NCBI RefSeq assembly: GCF_009915685.1
Contig: NZ_JAABLP010000002.1
DNA from: Pannonibacter tanglangensis
GTDB taxonomy: Bacteria > Pseudomonadota > Alphaproteobacteria > Rhizobiales > Stappiaceae
Strand: one strand, 5' to 3'
DNA: 64,000 nt
The position numbers and the translations under genes are program-made. How positions within the stretch are numbered: position 1 is the stretch's first letter; every line of letters begins with the position of its first letter. Under the pieces are notes generated by a model, which did not search any database, had not been told where the DNA came from, and saw only the letters and a program-made list of their open reading frames with translations. Shown here piece after piece: positions 42,221 to 54,933 of the stretch.

Positions 42221-43207
42221 TCAGGCTGCGAGCGCGACGGCGATGGCCGCGGCGAGGCGGGCATTGTTGCGCACCAGCGCGATGTTGGTGACAAGGCTGC
42301 GGCCACCGGTCAGCTCGTAGATCAGCGCGAGCACGAAGGGCGTCACGGCCTTGCCGCGAATGCCGCGTCGCTCGGCCTCGGCGATGGCCGTGTCGATGTA
42401 GCCGGCCATCTCGGCCTGCGGGATCTCGCTCTCCGCAGGGACCGGATTGGCCACCAGCACGCCGCCATGGTCACCGAAGAGCTGGCGGGCCCGGATCAGG
42501 CGGGCGAGTTCGGCCGGGGTGTCGAGGCGGTAGGGCGAGGCAAGCCCGCTCAGGCGCGACCAGAAGGCGGGAACCTCGTCCACCCCGTAGGAGACCACCG
42601 GAACGCCGCGCGTCTCCAGCACTTCCAGCGTCTTGGGAATGTCGAGGAGCGCCTTGGCGCCGGCGCAGACGACGCAGACCGGCGTCCGCGACAGCTCGTC
42701 GAGGTCGGCTGAGATGTCGAAGCTGGTCTCCGCGCCCTTGTGCACGCCGCCGATGCCGCCGGTGGCGAAAACGGCGATGCCGGCGGCATGCGCCGCCATC
42801 ATGGTGGCCGCAACCGTGGTGGAACCGGGACGCCCGGTCGCAATGGCGATGGCCAGATCGGCGCGCGAGCATTTCATCACGCCGGTCGCCTGGCCGAGGC
42901 GTTCCAGATCGGCGTCGTCGAGACCGATGCGGATGCGGCCGTCGAGCACCGCGATCGTGGCCGGGACCGCCCCGGCCGCGCGGATGTCGGCCTCCACCTG
43001 CCGGGCGGTCTCGACGTTCTGCGGCCACGGCATGCCATGCGTGATGATGGTGGATTCCAGCGCCACCACCGGGCGACCGGCTGAACGGGCCTCGGCAACT
43101 TCCTGCGAAAACTGCAAGAGCCCGCTCAGATCGCGAGGCAGGTCGGAATGCGGGCCATTCAACGGGCCAGTTGCCACGTCAGAACGGGAGGTGTCGGATG
43201 CGGACAA
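42221..43207 (-). CDS. psuG: Pseudouridine-5'-phosphate glycosidase PsuG
   Basis: A 328-residue enzyme that reversibly splits pseudouridine 5'-phosphate into uracil and ribose 5-phosphate. Family landmarks: GRPVVALESTIITHGMPWPQ, RIRIGLDDADLERL, TVAATMMAAHAAGIAVFATG, GGIGGVHKGAE, VVSYGVDEVPAFW and a C-terminal GGRSLVTNIALVRNNARLAA. No ATG is available; TTG at 43207 has GAAGGGA upstream, and TTG 43222 or GTG 43177 are alternatives. The kinase gene lies just upstream on the same strand, so the pair degrades pseudouridine. Confidence 0.88.
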   Translation of the reverse strand: MSASDTSRSDVATGPLNGPHSDLPRDLSGLLQFSQEVAEARSAGRPVVALESTIITHGMPWPQNVETARQVEADIRAAGAVPATIAVLDGRIRIGLDDADLERLGQATGVMKCSRADLAIAIATGRPGSTTVAATMMAAHAAGIAVFATGGIGGVHKGAETSFDISADLDELSRTPVCVVCAGAKALLDIPKTLEVLETRGVPVVSYGVDEVPAFWSRLSGLASPYRLDTPAELARLIRARQLFGDHGGVLVANPVPAESEIPQAEMAGYIDTAIAEAERRGIRGKAVTPFVLALIYELTGGRSLVTNIALVRNNARLAAAIAVALAA

Positions 43208-43313
43208 GGCGGATCCCTTCAATGTCTGGTGGCCGGGGCCGCGGCGCGGCAGGACAGGCCTCGGGCGGCGCCCGGCGGGGTTTGTGGCTTATAGCGGCAG
43301 GGGACGGCCGCGT

Positions 43314-44375
43314 TCAATCTCTCCCGGTCGGAGCGTCCGGCGCCAGCAGGAACACGTCACTATCGGTCTCCGGTTCATCGTCGAGCGCCTCGTCCGGGTG
43401 GCCGGCCGTGTCCGGTCCGCTGCCGGCGCAGTCACCGGCTCCCGCTCCAGTTCCGGTTCCAGTTCCGGTTCCGGCCGGGGCGATTGCCGGCCAGGACAGG
43501 CCGGCTGCGACCGCGCCGGTGGCCTCCAGCGTCAGGCGCGCGGCGCGCAGACCGGCAATGGCGGCGTCCTCCAGCGACAGGCTGCGGGCAAGTCCGGCCA
43601 GCGTCCCGGCGATCAGCGCATCGCCCGCGCCGGTGACGTCGACCACCTGGGCGGCCGGGGGCTCCAGCTGGAAGGGCTCGCCGTTCTCGACCAGCGTCAG
43701 GGGCGCGCCGCCGTCGCTCAGGACCACGCGGCGCGGTCCGAGTGCGGCCACGGCAAGGGCCAGCGGCACCGCGGGCGTTTCCTCGGCAAAGCCCGTCCAG
43801 GCGGCGGCCTCCGCCCGGTTCAGGAAGACGAGATCCAGCCGGCCCGACAGCACGGCGAGCTTCGGTGCCTTGGCGCGCGACACGGCGTCGGCGACAAGCA
43901 TCCGCTCGCCTGCCGCCTCCGCCAGCGCGGCCAGCGCGGCCTCGGGCAGGTTGGTCTCGCAGAACCAGACCGGCGCGGCCGCCAGCAACGGCGCCACGGC
44001 GGCGACGAACTCCTCGTCGAGGCTTTCGGTGATCGCCGTGTCGCAGATGGCGCCGGCGAGGCTGCCGTCGGGATCATGCAGGGCAAGGTATCGGCCCGTC
44101 GCCAGGCTGGTGCGGGCGAGGGCGCCGACGTCAAGACCCTCCTCGGCGAGCTGTCGGGCCAGCGCCGTGCCGTCGGCGTCCTGACCGATTGCCCCGGCGA
44201 GGCGGACCGGCACCGCGAGCCGCGCCAGGGCCCGGGCCACGTTGGTGGCCACGCCGCCCGGCGTCATCCTGATCGTGCCGGGCGTGGACGTCTCGCGCAG
44301 GACCGCGCGCTCGCCATGGGCGATGAGATCGGCGTGGACGGCGCCAAGACAGGCGATGGCGCTGGGCATGGACAT
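43314..44375 (-). CDS. psuK: PfkB-family sugar kinase, probable pseudouridine kinase PsuK
   Basis: A 353-residue ribokinase-fold enzyme. It has the N-terminal PGGVATNVARALARLA motif and the C-terminal catalytic DVTGAGDALIAGTL motif (Asp about 250). Start chosen at MSMPSAIACLGAVHADLIAH; the frame extends to 44540 without support. It is upstream of psuG, so pseudouridine is the likely substrate. The last ~50 residues are unusual: a Gly-Thr/Gly-Ala dipeptide run encoded by a CCAGTTCCGGTT-type repeat, then an acidic tail. Confidence 0.78.
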   Translation of the reverse strand: MSMPSAIACLGAVHADLIAHGERAVLRETSTPGTIRMTPGGVATNVARALARLAVPVRLAGAIGQDADGTALARQLAEEGLDVGALARTSLATGRYLALHDPDGSLAGAICDTAITESLDEEFVAAVAPLLAAAPVWFCETNLPEAALAALAEAAGERMLVADAVSRAKAPKLAVLSGRLDLVFLNRAEAAAWTGFAEETPAVPLALAVAALGPRRVVLSDGGAPLTLVENGEPFQLEPPAAQVVDVTGAGDALIAGTLAGLARSLSLEDAAIAGLRAARLTLEATGAVAAGLSWPAIAPAGTGTGTGTGAGAGDCAGSGPDTAGHPDEALDDEPETDSDVFLLAPDAPTGRD

Positions 44376-44709
44376 CGGGCACCTGGGGCAAGGGGGCATG
44401 CAGGGGGGCGGTGGCAGTCCGACCGGGCCGGGTTTCCGGTCCGGAGCCGCGCCGCCTCTCCCCGGGCGTAGCAGGGCCGCCGTCAGCGGGCAAGGCGGGT
44501 GATTCTGGCGCGGCCGTGAAACGTGTTTCGCAAGCTGCAAAATGCCCTAGCGGAAGTTTGTGGGTCACGTCTGCCGAACATACACGGAACAAACTGATTT
44601 TTCTCACGAAATTTCAATTCGCTAAAAGCGCTTGGCAAGTGAGAACAAAGGCGGTACAAAAGCGCAGTTTGAAACAGCGGGTCCGTCGTGGAATAAGGAG
44701 CCTCGCACC
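44376..44709. other. psuK-recA divergent spacer
   Basis: About 330 bases: GC-rich on the psuK side, AT-rich toward recA, with the SOS box at 44576-44590. No gene is seen. Confidence 0.5.
44576..44590 (+). promoter_or_regulatory. Alphaproteobacterial SOS (LexA) box of recA
   Basis: GAACATACACGGAAC is GAAC-N7-GAAC, the reverse complement of the GTTC-N7-GTTC direct repeat bound by LexA in alphaproteobacteria. It lies about 120 bases before recA. Confidence 0.75.
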
Positions 44710-45780
<1,071 letters not shown>

Positions 45781-46210
45781 CAGGGGCGGGGCCGGACGCC
45801 GCCTGCCGGGCCTCTCCGGCAGGCCGCCCCGGCCCGCCCGTCTTTCTCGGTCGCCTTGCGCCGGCCGATACCGGGGCGCCTCGCGCAGCCCATGCCTCTT
45901 CTTCCGGCCCCTTTTTCGACCCCGTCGCGTCGGCCTCCTCATTCTTCTCCTCTCTCGTCTCCCCGCAAGGCAGTCTGGTGCTCGTCCGGCTGCAGATCGG
46001 CGTCCTGGCTCGCGGGCGATGCAAGGCCTGTCTGCTCCTCCGGTCACGCGGCTGGACACACCCGGGAGCGAAAGATAAAAGGCGTTAATTGCTTGCGCGG
46101 GAGGACCGCCCGGCCATGGACCACGACGGACCTGGGCGGGACGGGATCCGGCCAAGAGGGTCCGGGCACACCAGTCCGGGCCTCGAGAAAGAGCCAAGAG
46201 CGAGACCCAG
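45781..46210. other. recA-alaS spacer with hairpin
   Basis: About 430 bases without a credible gene. GCCTGCCGG-6-CCGGCAGGC (45801-45824) is a possible recA terminator lacking a T-run. The AT-richer stretch near 46070-46095 is the likely alaS promoter region. No T-box or other riboswitch pattern was seen. Confidence 0.5.
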
Positions 46211-48871
<2,661 letters not shown>

Positions 48872-48903
48872 ACGACCGCGACCCTTCCTCCTGGAGACAC
48901 TGG

Positions 48904-48930
48904 GGCCGCCGGACATCCGGCGGCCTTTCT
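48904..48930 (+). terminator. alaS terminator
   Basis: A perfect 10-bp stem GGCCGCCGGA/TCCGGCGGCC with a 2-base spacer, followed by TTTCTT on the plus strand. Confidence 0.85.
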
Positions 48931-48941
48931 TGTGACTGCGT

Positions 48942-51023
48942 TCAGCCGGGAGGGCCAGGCGTCCGTGCCAGCCAGGCGTGAATGGCATCCGGGTCCATTG
49001 TCGGGCGGCAGATGTGATAGCCTTGGGCCAGATCGCAGCCGATCGACCGCAGGAAGGCATATTGCTCCGCAGTCTCCACGCCTTCGGCAACCACGCTCAT
49101 GCCCAGCCCGTGCGCCAGCTCGACCATGGCCCGCACGATCACCGCATCCTGGCCACCGTCCTGGATGTTCATGATGAAGGAGCGGTCAATCTTGATGCCG
49201 CTCACCGGAAACTGCTTCAGGTGGGTGAGCGAGGCATAGCCGGTGCCGAAATCGTCCAGGATGAAGCGGAAACCAAGGTCGCGCAGGTCGTGCAGGGTTC
49301 GCGTGATCTGGTCGATCGAGCGGTCCAGCAGCGTGTTCTCGGTGATCTCGAGCTCGATATGCGCGGGACGCAGACCGAAGCGACCAAGGGTCTCCATCAG
49401 CATGTCCGGGAAGGACGTGCATTTCAGCTGTGTCGTCTCGAGGTTGACGGCGGCAAAGCCCGGGTCCAGCCCCTCGGCAATCAGGCCGGCCAGCTTGGCG
49501 CAGGTCCGGTCGAGGATGGCCTGCCCCAGCGCAAGCCCCATCCCGGCATCTTCCGCGACGGCCACGAATTCTGCCGGCGACACGGGGGTGCCGTTGCAGG
49601 TCCAGCGGGCCAGTGCCTCGAAGCCGACATGCGCGCCGCTGCGCACGTCAATGACCGGCTGGAACGCGGTTCCGATGGTGCCCAGCATCATCGCGTCCGC
49701 CAGATCCTCGCGCATCTGCGCCCGGCGCCGCAGCCGCTCCCCGAGGTCCTGGTTGAACAGCGTCCAGCCGTTGCGACCGTTTTCCTTGGTGCGATAGAGC
49801 GCCGTGTCGGCGTTCTTGAACAGGTCGGTTGCCGTCATGCCGTCGCGGGGGAACAGCGCGATGCCCATGGAGACGCCCGGCCGCAGCAGCCGGCCCTGGA
49901 TGTTGATTTCCTCGGTGAGCGCCCGGTGCAGGTTGCGGGCAACCACCGCGCAGGCGTCCTCCTGGGCAAAGCCCGTCGCCAGGACGGCAAACTCGTCCCC
50001 GCCCAGCCGGGCGATCGTGTCCTCGGCGCGCAGCGCCTTGCGCAGCCGGTCCGCCATGGTCCGCAGGACCTGGTCACCGGCCGCATGGCCGAGCGTGTCG
50101 TTGATGGTCTTGAAGTGGTCGATGTCCAGCATGAACAGGGCCCCCGAGCGGTCCCCGGTGCGCTGGCCCCGCAGCACGGTGTTGAGCGCGTCCAGCATCA
50201 GCGCCCGGTTGGCAAGTCCGGTGAGCGCGTCGGTTTCTGCCGTCCGCCGGATCACGGCTTCCGCTTCCTTCAGCGCGGTCACGTCGGTCCTCACGCCGAC
50301 GATGTTGCCCGAGGCGGAGCAACGCTCGCGCACATGCAGCCAGCGGCCATTGGGCAGCTGCTGGATCAGGGCGGTCGGCGGGGGCGAGAGATGGGCGGAC
50401 AGCCTTCGGCGCAGCCACTCCTCGTGGTCCTCGCTGGTCTCGCCGGCGTCGAGATACTGTCCGGCCGCCAGTCCGTAGCGCAGGATGTCCTCGAACCGGG
50501 CACCGATGCGGATCGCCGGCGAGGACAGGGCGTAGAGCTTCTTGTAGGCCGCGTTGAACAGGATCAGCCTGTCATTGGCGTCATAGGCAGCGATTGCATC
50601 GGGGATGGTCTCGATCACGTCGTCCAGCAGCGCGCGGGCATCCTCGGCCTCGCGTTGCGCGGCCACCCAGGGGTCGTTGTTGATGGCAAGACCCAGGGCC
50701 GCGACGATGCGTCCCTTCTGCTGCACCGGCACAAGCGTTGTGTCGAAATAGGACAGGCCCTGACGCGTTGCGACCTTGCGGGTGTAGCGTACGGTCTCGC
50801 CGGCAAGGGCCCGGTCATGGGCCCTGAGCCATTCGCAGGCCTGATCGCCGGGGATCCAGCTCTGGTCCGGGCGGCTGCCGCGGAGATCACCGAACGCCTC
50901 CCGATCTGCGCGGTTCTGGTAAATGTAGCAGCCTGACCTGTCGACGACCCAGACGCCGTGGGGCAGGTCGTCCATGGCCCTGTAGTTTTCCACGATGTCG
51001 TCATTCAGATCTTGAACTGCCAT
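48942..51023 (-). CDS. PAS-GGDEF-EAL cyclic di-GMP signalling protein
   Basis: A 693-residue cytoplasmic protein without TM helices: PAS domains (about 12-120 and 130-255), GGDEF (about 265-425) and EAL (about 440-690). The diguanylate cyclase motif GGDEF is intact (near residue 340). EAL residues are also intact: FEALARW, VNLE, EITEN, DDFGTGYASL and VVAEGVET. It could thus make or degrade cyclic di-GMP under PAS control. Divergent from the channel gene across 227 bases. Ligand for the PAS domains is unknown. Confidence 0.92.
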   Translation of the reverse strand: MAVQDLNDDIVENYRAMDDLPHGVWVVDRSGCYIYQNRADREAFGDLRGSRPDQSWIPGDQACEWLRAHDRALAGETVRYTRKVATRQGLSYFDTTLVPVQQKGRIVAALGLAINNDPWVAAQREAEDARALLDDVIETIPDAIAAYDANDRLILFNAAYKKLYALSSPAIRIGARFEDILRYGLAAGQYLDAGETSEDHEEWLRRRLSAHLSPPPTALIQQLPNGRWLHVRERCSASGNIVGVRTDVTALKEAEAVIRRTAETDALTGLANRALMLDALNTVLRGQRTGDRSGALFMLDIDHFKTINDTLGHAAGDQVLRTMADRLRKALRAEDTIARLGGDEFAVLATGFAQEDACAVVARNLHRALTEEINIQGRLLRPGVSMGIALFPRDGMTATDLFKNADTALYRTKENGRNGWTLFNQDLGERLRRRAQMREDLADAMMLGTIGTAFQPVIDVRSGAHVGFEALARWTCNGTPVSPAEFVAVAEDAGMGLALGQAILDRTCAKLAGLIAEGLDPGFAAVNLETTQLKCTSFPDMLMETLGRFGLRPAHIELEITENTLLDRSIDQITRTLHDLRDLGFRFILDDFGTGYASLTHLKQFPVSGIKIDRSFIMNIQDGGQDAVIVRAMVELAHGLGMSVVAEGVETAEQYAFLRSIGCDLAQGYHICRPTMDPDAIHAWLARTPGPPG

Positions 51024-51250
51024 AACGGAACCTGCCGGGAAAGACTATGAGTAGTCCTGCGTCAGGGTTGCACCCAAGCATCAAGGAGACGTTAATCGAC
51101 AGGTGCTGCAGAGTTTAAATTGATATACTCAAATATTCCTATGTCTTTTATTGCATTCGACCGAAATGCGCAGGACCGCATCCGCGGGGGCCGGGATTTG
51201 CCGCGGACCTCGCCCCCGTGCCAAAAGGAAGGGCATCCGGGAGCAAGGGC

Positions 51251-52480
51251 ATGGCATCACTGAAGACCGATCTCTATCGCTGGCTCGAGGACAGCCGCGA
51301 CGGCGACGTGGCGGCACGGTGGATCAACGCCGCGCTGATCCTGCTCGTGCTGGTCACGGTGGCGATTTCCGTCCTCGAAACGGTGCCGGGCATCGATGCG
51401 GCCTCGGGGGGCTGGCTGGCCGACGTGCAGATGGTCGCGGGGCTTGTGTTTCTGGGCGAGTACCTGGCGCGGCTTTATGTCGCCGACCTGCATCCGCCGC
51501 TGCGGCGCCATGGTCCCGTCGCGGCGCGTCTGCGCTATGCGGTGCAGCCGATGGCGCTGATCGACCTGCTCGCGGTCTTGCCCTTGCTGCTGGTGCTCGT
51601 GTTGCCGGTCTCGGCCCTGCCGGCCCTGGCGGTGCTGCGGCTGCTGCGCTTCCTCAAGCTGGTGCGCTACTCGCCCGCGCTGCGGTCCCTGGTCTCTGCC
51701 GTCGTCGGCGAGCGCCGGGCCTTGCTCGGCAGCCTGTTCATCGTCTGTGGTGTCATTCTGGTGGCCTCGACGCTGATGTACATGGTCGAGCATGACGTGC
51801 AGCCGGACGTGTTCGGCAGCATCCCGCTGGCGGCCTGGTGGGCCGTCACCACGGCCACCACGACCGGTTACGGCGATGCCGTGCCGGTGACGCCGCTCGG
51901 CCGGCTGATTGCCGCCGTGGTGATGATGACCGGGTATGCGCTGCTGGCGCTGCCTGTCGGCATCATTGCCTCGGCCTTCGCGCGCGAGGTGCACAGCCGG
52001 GACTTCGTCGTCACCTGGTCGATGGTCTCGCGCGTGCCGCTGTTTGAGGATCTCAACGCGGCCGAGGTGGCGGAGATCGCCAAGCTCTTGCGCTCCCATA
52101 CGGTGCTGGCCGGTGAGGTGATTGCCGAGCGGGGTGATGTGGCCCATTGCATGTATTTCGTCGCGGCCGGGGAGGTGCAGGTCGATCTGCCCACCGAAAC
52201 CGTCCGGCTCGGCGAGGGGGCCTTCTTCGGCGAACTGGCCCTGCTGCGGCAGCGGCGGCGGGCCGCGACCGTGCGCGCGGTTACCCGGACACAGCTTCTC
52301 GTGCTCGACGCCGGGGCGCTGCGTCAGCTGCTGCTGCGCAATCCCCATATTGCGGCCCGCATCGAGCGCGAGGCCGCAAGCCGTGAGGCCTGGGGCCAGC
52401 GCAGCGCAGGCGACATTGCCGAGGAAGAACTGACCCAGGCCGAGGCGCTCGACATTCCCCCCGACGCCGGGTCACGCTGA
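51251..52480 (+). CDS. Cyclic-nucleotide-gated potassium channel (MloK1-like)
   Basis: A 409-residue channel: six TM helices in the first ~240 residues, an S4-like helix with spaced Arg/Lys (LRLLRFLKLVRYS), pore filter TTTGYGD (about 202-208), then directly a cyclic-nucleotide-binding domain (about 262-385) with the phosphate-binding cassette FFGELALLRQRRRAATVRA. This is the layout of Mesorhizobium MloK1. Potassium selectivity follows from the filter. Start MASLKTDLYRWLEDS is preferred over the GTG at 51218. It is single-gene and followed closely by a convergent gene. Confidence 0.9.
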   Translation: MASLKTDLYRWLEDSRDGDVAARWINAALILLVLVTVAISVLETVPGIDAASGGWLADVQMVAGLVFLGEYLARLYVADLHPPLRRHGPVAARLRYAVQPMALIDLLAVLPLLLVLVLPVSALPALAVLRLLRFLKLVRYSPALRSLVSAVVGERRALLGSLFIVCGVILVASTLMYMVEHDVQPDVFGSIPLAAWWAVTTATTTGYGDAVPVTPLGRLIAAVVMMTGYALLALPVGIIASAFAREVHSRDFVVTWSMVSRVPLFEDLNAAEVAEIAKLLRSHTVLAGEVIAERGDVAHCMYFVAAGEVQVDLPTETVRLGEGAFFGELALLRQRRRAATVRAVTRTQLLVLDAGALRQLLLRNPHIAARIEREAASREAWGQRSAGDIAEEELTQAEALDIPPDAGSR

Positions 52481-52503
52481 GGTGACGCCAGGCGGCCCCG
52501 CGC

Positions 52504-52941
52504 TTACTGGGGGATCAGACCGGCCGGAAGCCGTTCATAGAGCGGCTGGCCGTACCAGAAGGCATCGGTCGGGCCGATGGCGAAATCGATGATGTTCCAG
52601 CGGCCGTTCGCCTCGCGCAGCAGCGCGTAGAGGCTGGCATCGCCGCTGATCTCGGCAAGGTCCGCCAGCATCGTCTGGCTGAGATCGATTGGTTTGCCGC
52701 CGGGGCGCTGCGGCAGCAGGATGACGAAGGCCCAGCCTTCGGCGACCTGCATCCGCTCGACCACGAACTCGACCGGCGCGCCGAGCCGGGCTTCCATCAT
52801 CGGCCGGACGGCATCGTTGATCGCGGCCCGTTCGGCGCTGCCGCGCGCCGGCTCATAGGCGCCGGCGGCAAGAGACGGCTCTGCGACGGCAAGGGTCAGC
52901 GCAAGGCTGGCTGCGGCAATCAGGCTGGTCTTCCGGAACAT
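52504..52941 (-). CDS. Exported protein of unknown function
   Basis: A 145-residue protein with a signal peptide (MFRKTSLIAAASLALTLAVA, cleavage near SLAAG). The mature part is a small alpha/beta domain (INDAVRPMMEARLGAPVEFV; GWAFVILLPQRPGGKPIDLS; NGRWNIIDFAIGPTDAFWYG). GAGG lies six bases before the second ATG at 52941; the ATG at 52947 is the alternative. No family name is offered. Convergent with the channel gene. Confidence 0.65.
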   Translation of the reverse strand: MFRKTSLIAAASLALTLAVAEPSLAAGAYEPARGSAERAAINDAVRPMMEARLGAPVEFVVERMQVAEGWAFVILLPQRPGGKPIDLSQTMLADLAEISGDASLYALLREANGRWNIIDFAIGPTDAFWYGQPLYERLPAGLIPQ

Positions 52942-53163
52942 GGCCATCCTCGAATCGGGCTGAGAGACTGGCCCTGACGATAGCCCGGGTGCCCCTGTTC
53001 CGGAATGCCGGCGCGGCGGCAGCGCGCGAAACATATGGGGTGAGTTGGTGGGCGTGTGTCCGTCATCCTTGCCCTGCCAGCTATGGTAAAGCGCCAGACA
53101 AAGACCGGCGGGGCAGGACAGCTCGCGGGTCGAATCGTGTTCCGACAGCGGTGCAGCAAACGA

Positions 53164-53318
53164 CCCCTCTCCCCCCTTGAGGGGGAGATGTCCCCGTGAG
53201 GGGACAGAGGGGGGTATTCTGCCTCTCCAGACCGACGTGAGTTGGTTTGTATTGCAACGCCGTTACCCCCCTCTGTCTGCTGACGCAGACATCTCCCCCT
53301 CAAGGGGGGAGAGGGGGG
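53164..53318 (+). repeat. Palindromic repeat A, copy 1
   Basis: About 155 bp. Terminal inverted repeats begin CCTCTCCCCCCTTGAGGG and end with its near reverse complement. Each end is itself a hairpin, and inner hairpins (CTGTCTGCTGACGCAGAC) follow. It is close to 88% identical by eye to copy 2 at 55956-56104, same orientation. No coding capacity, so it is MITE-like or an extragenic palindrome. Confidence 0.82.
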
Positions 53319-53365
53319 GCGGTTGCACGTCAACGGGTCCCGACGGGCTGCTGACAATCCCTCCG

Positions 53366-53495
53366 TCGTCGTCCCGGGCGCAGCGGAGCGGAAACCCGGG
53401 ACCGGTGAGTCGAAGCCTCTCCCGGGATAGCACATTGAAGACGAAAGGCCTCGGCTCTCCGGTCCCGGCTCGGCGCTGCGCTTGGCCGGGATGAC
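53366..53495 (+). repeat. Palindromic repeat B, copy 1
   Basis: Imperfect long inverted repeat from GTCGTCCCGGGCGCAGCGG to GCTTGGCCGGGATGAC, of the 'GTCATCCCGGC...GCCGGGATGAC' extragenic type common in alphaproteobacteria. It lies between repeat A and the icd terminator. Confidence 0.7.
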
Positions 53496-53526
53496 TTCGG
53501 TTGGGTCGAGGTTTGTCATCAAGCAA

Positions 53527-53552
53527 AAGGCGCGGCTTGGGGGCCGCGCCTT
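53527..53552 (-). terminator. icd terminator
   Basis: AAGGCGCGGC/GCCGCGCCTT stem with a 6-base loop followed on the minus strand by TTGCTT, 41 bases past the icd stop. Confidence 0.8.
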
Positions 53553-53592
53553 GAGCTGTGTCATTGGTCGAAAGGCAGCCCTCATGCAGCCC

Positions 53593-54807
53593 TCAGGCGC
53601 CCATCGCCTTCTTCAGGTTCTCGTCGATCTTGTCGAGGAAGCCGGTGGTGGTCATCCAGCCCTGGTCCGGACCGACCAGGAGGGCGAGGTCCTTGGTCAT
53701 GAAGCCGGATTCGACCGTGTCGATGCAGACCTTTTCCAGCGTCAGGGCGAAGTTCAGGAGCGCATCGTTGCTGTCCAGCTTGGCGCGGTGGGCCAGACCG
53801 CGGGTCCAGGCGAAGATCGAGGCGATCGGGTTGGTCGAGGTCTGCTCGCCGCGCTGGTGCTGGCGGTAGTGGCGGGTGACGGTGCCGTGGGCAGCTTCCG
53901 CCTCCACCGTCTGGCCGTCCGGCGTCATCAGCACCGAGGTCATGAGGCCGAGCGAGCCGAAGCCCTGCGCGACGATGTCGGACTGCACGTCGCCGTCGTA
54001 GTTCTTGCAGGCCCAGACATAGCCGCCCGACCACTTCAGCGCCGAGGCGACCATGTCGTCGATCAGGCGGTGTTCGTACCAGATCTTCTTGGCCTCGTAG
54101 GCGGCCTTGAATTCCCGGTCGAAGACCTCCTGGAACAGGTCCTTGAAGCGGCCGTCATAGGCCTTGAGGATCGTGTTCTTGGTCGACAGGTAGCAGGGCA
54201 CGCCGCGCTGCAGGGCGTAGTTGAACGAGGCGCGGGCGAAGTCGATGATCGAGTCGTCGAGGTTGTACATCGCCATGGCGACGCCGGCGGACGGTGCGTC
54301 ATAGACGTCATGCTCGATCACGGTGCCATCGTCGCCGACGAACTTGATGGTCAGCTTGCCCTTGCCTGGGAACCTGAAGTCGGTGGCGCGGTACTGGTCA
54401 CCGAAGGCGTGGCGGCCGACGATGATCGGCTGGGTCCAGCCCGGCACCAGACGGGGCACGTTGCTCATGATGATCGGCTCGCGGAAGATCACGCCGCCGA
54501 GGATGTTGCGGATGGTGCCGTTCGGGCTCTTCCACATCTTCTTCAGGCCGAACTCGGCCACGCGCGCCTCATCCGGAGTGATGGTCGCGCATTTGACGCC
54601 GACGCCGTGCTTCTTGATCGCGTTGGCCGCGTCGACGGTGATCTGGTCTTCCGTCTCATCGCGCTTCTGGATCGACAGGTCGTAATAGTCGAGGGTCAGG
54701 TCCAGATAGGGAAAGATCAGCTTGTCCTTGATGAACTGCCAGATGATGCGGGTCATCTCGTCGCCGTCGATATCGACGACCGGGTTCGCTACCTTGATCT
54801 TTGCCAT
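53593..54807 (-). CDS. icd: NADP-dependent isocitrate dehydrogenase, dimeric type
   Basis: A 404-residue enzyme of the eukaryote-like (subfamily II) NADP-IDH group: MAKIKVANPVVDIDGDEMTR, CATITPDEARVAEF, NGTIRNILGGVIFREPI, and the NADP-site region GTVTRHYRQHQRGEQTSTNP, read in part. It converts isocitrate to 2-oxoglutarate in the TCA cycle. It ends at a terminator next to repeats A and B. A second, unrelated IDH gene lies 1.7 kb upstream of its start on the same strand. Confidence 0.96.
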   Translation of the reverse strand: MAKIKVANPVVDIDGDEMTRIIWQFIKDKLIFPYLDLTLDYYDLSIQKRDETEDQITVDAANAIKKHGVGVKCATITPDEARVAEFGLKKMWKSPNGTIRNILGGVIFREPIIMSNVPRLVPGWTQPIIVGRHAFGDQYRATDFRFPGKGKLTIKFVGDDGTVIEHDVYDAPSAGVAMAMYNLDDSIIDFARASFNYALQRGVPCYLSTKNTILKAYDGRFKDLFQEVFDREFKAAYEAKKIWYEHRLIDDMVASALKWSGGYVWACKNYDGDVQSDIVAQGFGSLGLMTSVLMTPDGQTVEAEAAHGTVTRHYRQHQRGEQTSTNPIASIFAWTRGLAHRAKLDSNDALLNFALTLEKVCIDTVESGFMTKDLALLVGPDQGWMTTTGFLDKIDENLKKAMGA

Positions 54808-54933
54808 GGGTCGGGCCTCGTCTGGGGATGAGAGATTGTGTGCGGCTGTATACGATTTTGTTCCCGTTCAGGCAAGGGGCTGCCGGATCGGCATCTTGCC
54901 GGATGGGGCGGTCGAGCGGAAGGGTAGGACAGG

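Larger units (their letters stand above)
52942..53592. other. Repeat-rich spacer downstream of icd
   Basis: About 650 bases with no credible gene. It holds palindromic repeat A copy 1, repeat B copy 1 and the icd terminator, in that order. Confidence 0.7.

Noticed and set aside
45781..46210. T-box or other riboswitch upstream of alaS
   Set aside because: No T-box core, no specifier loop and no antiterminator were visible; T-boxes are also not expected here.
53164..53318. CRISPR-like array
   Set aside because: Two hairpin ends and inner inverted repeats, not evenly spaced direct repeats with unique spacers.
53177..53494. ORFs running through repeats A and B near icd
   Set aside because: Their sequence is made of palindromic repeats and is not conserved in frame between the two copies.
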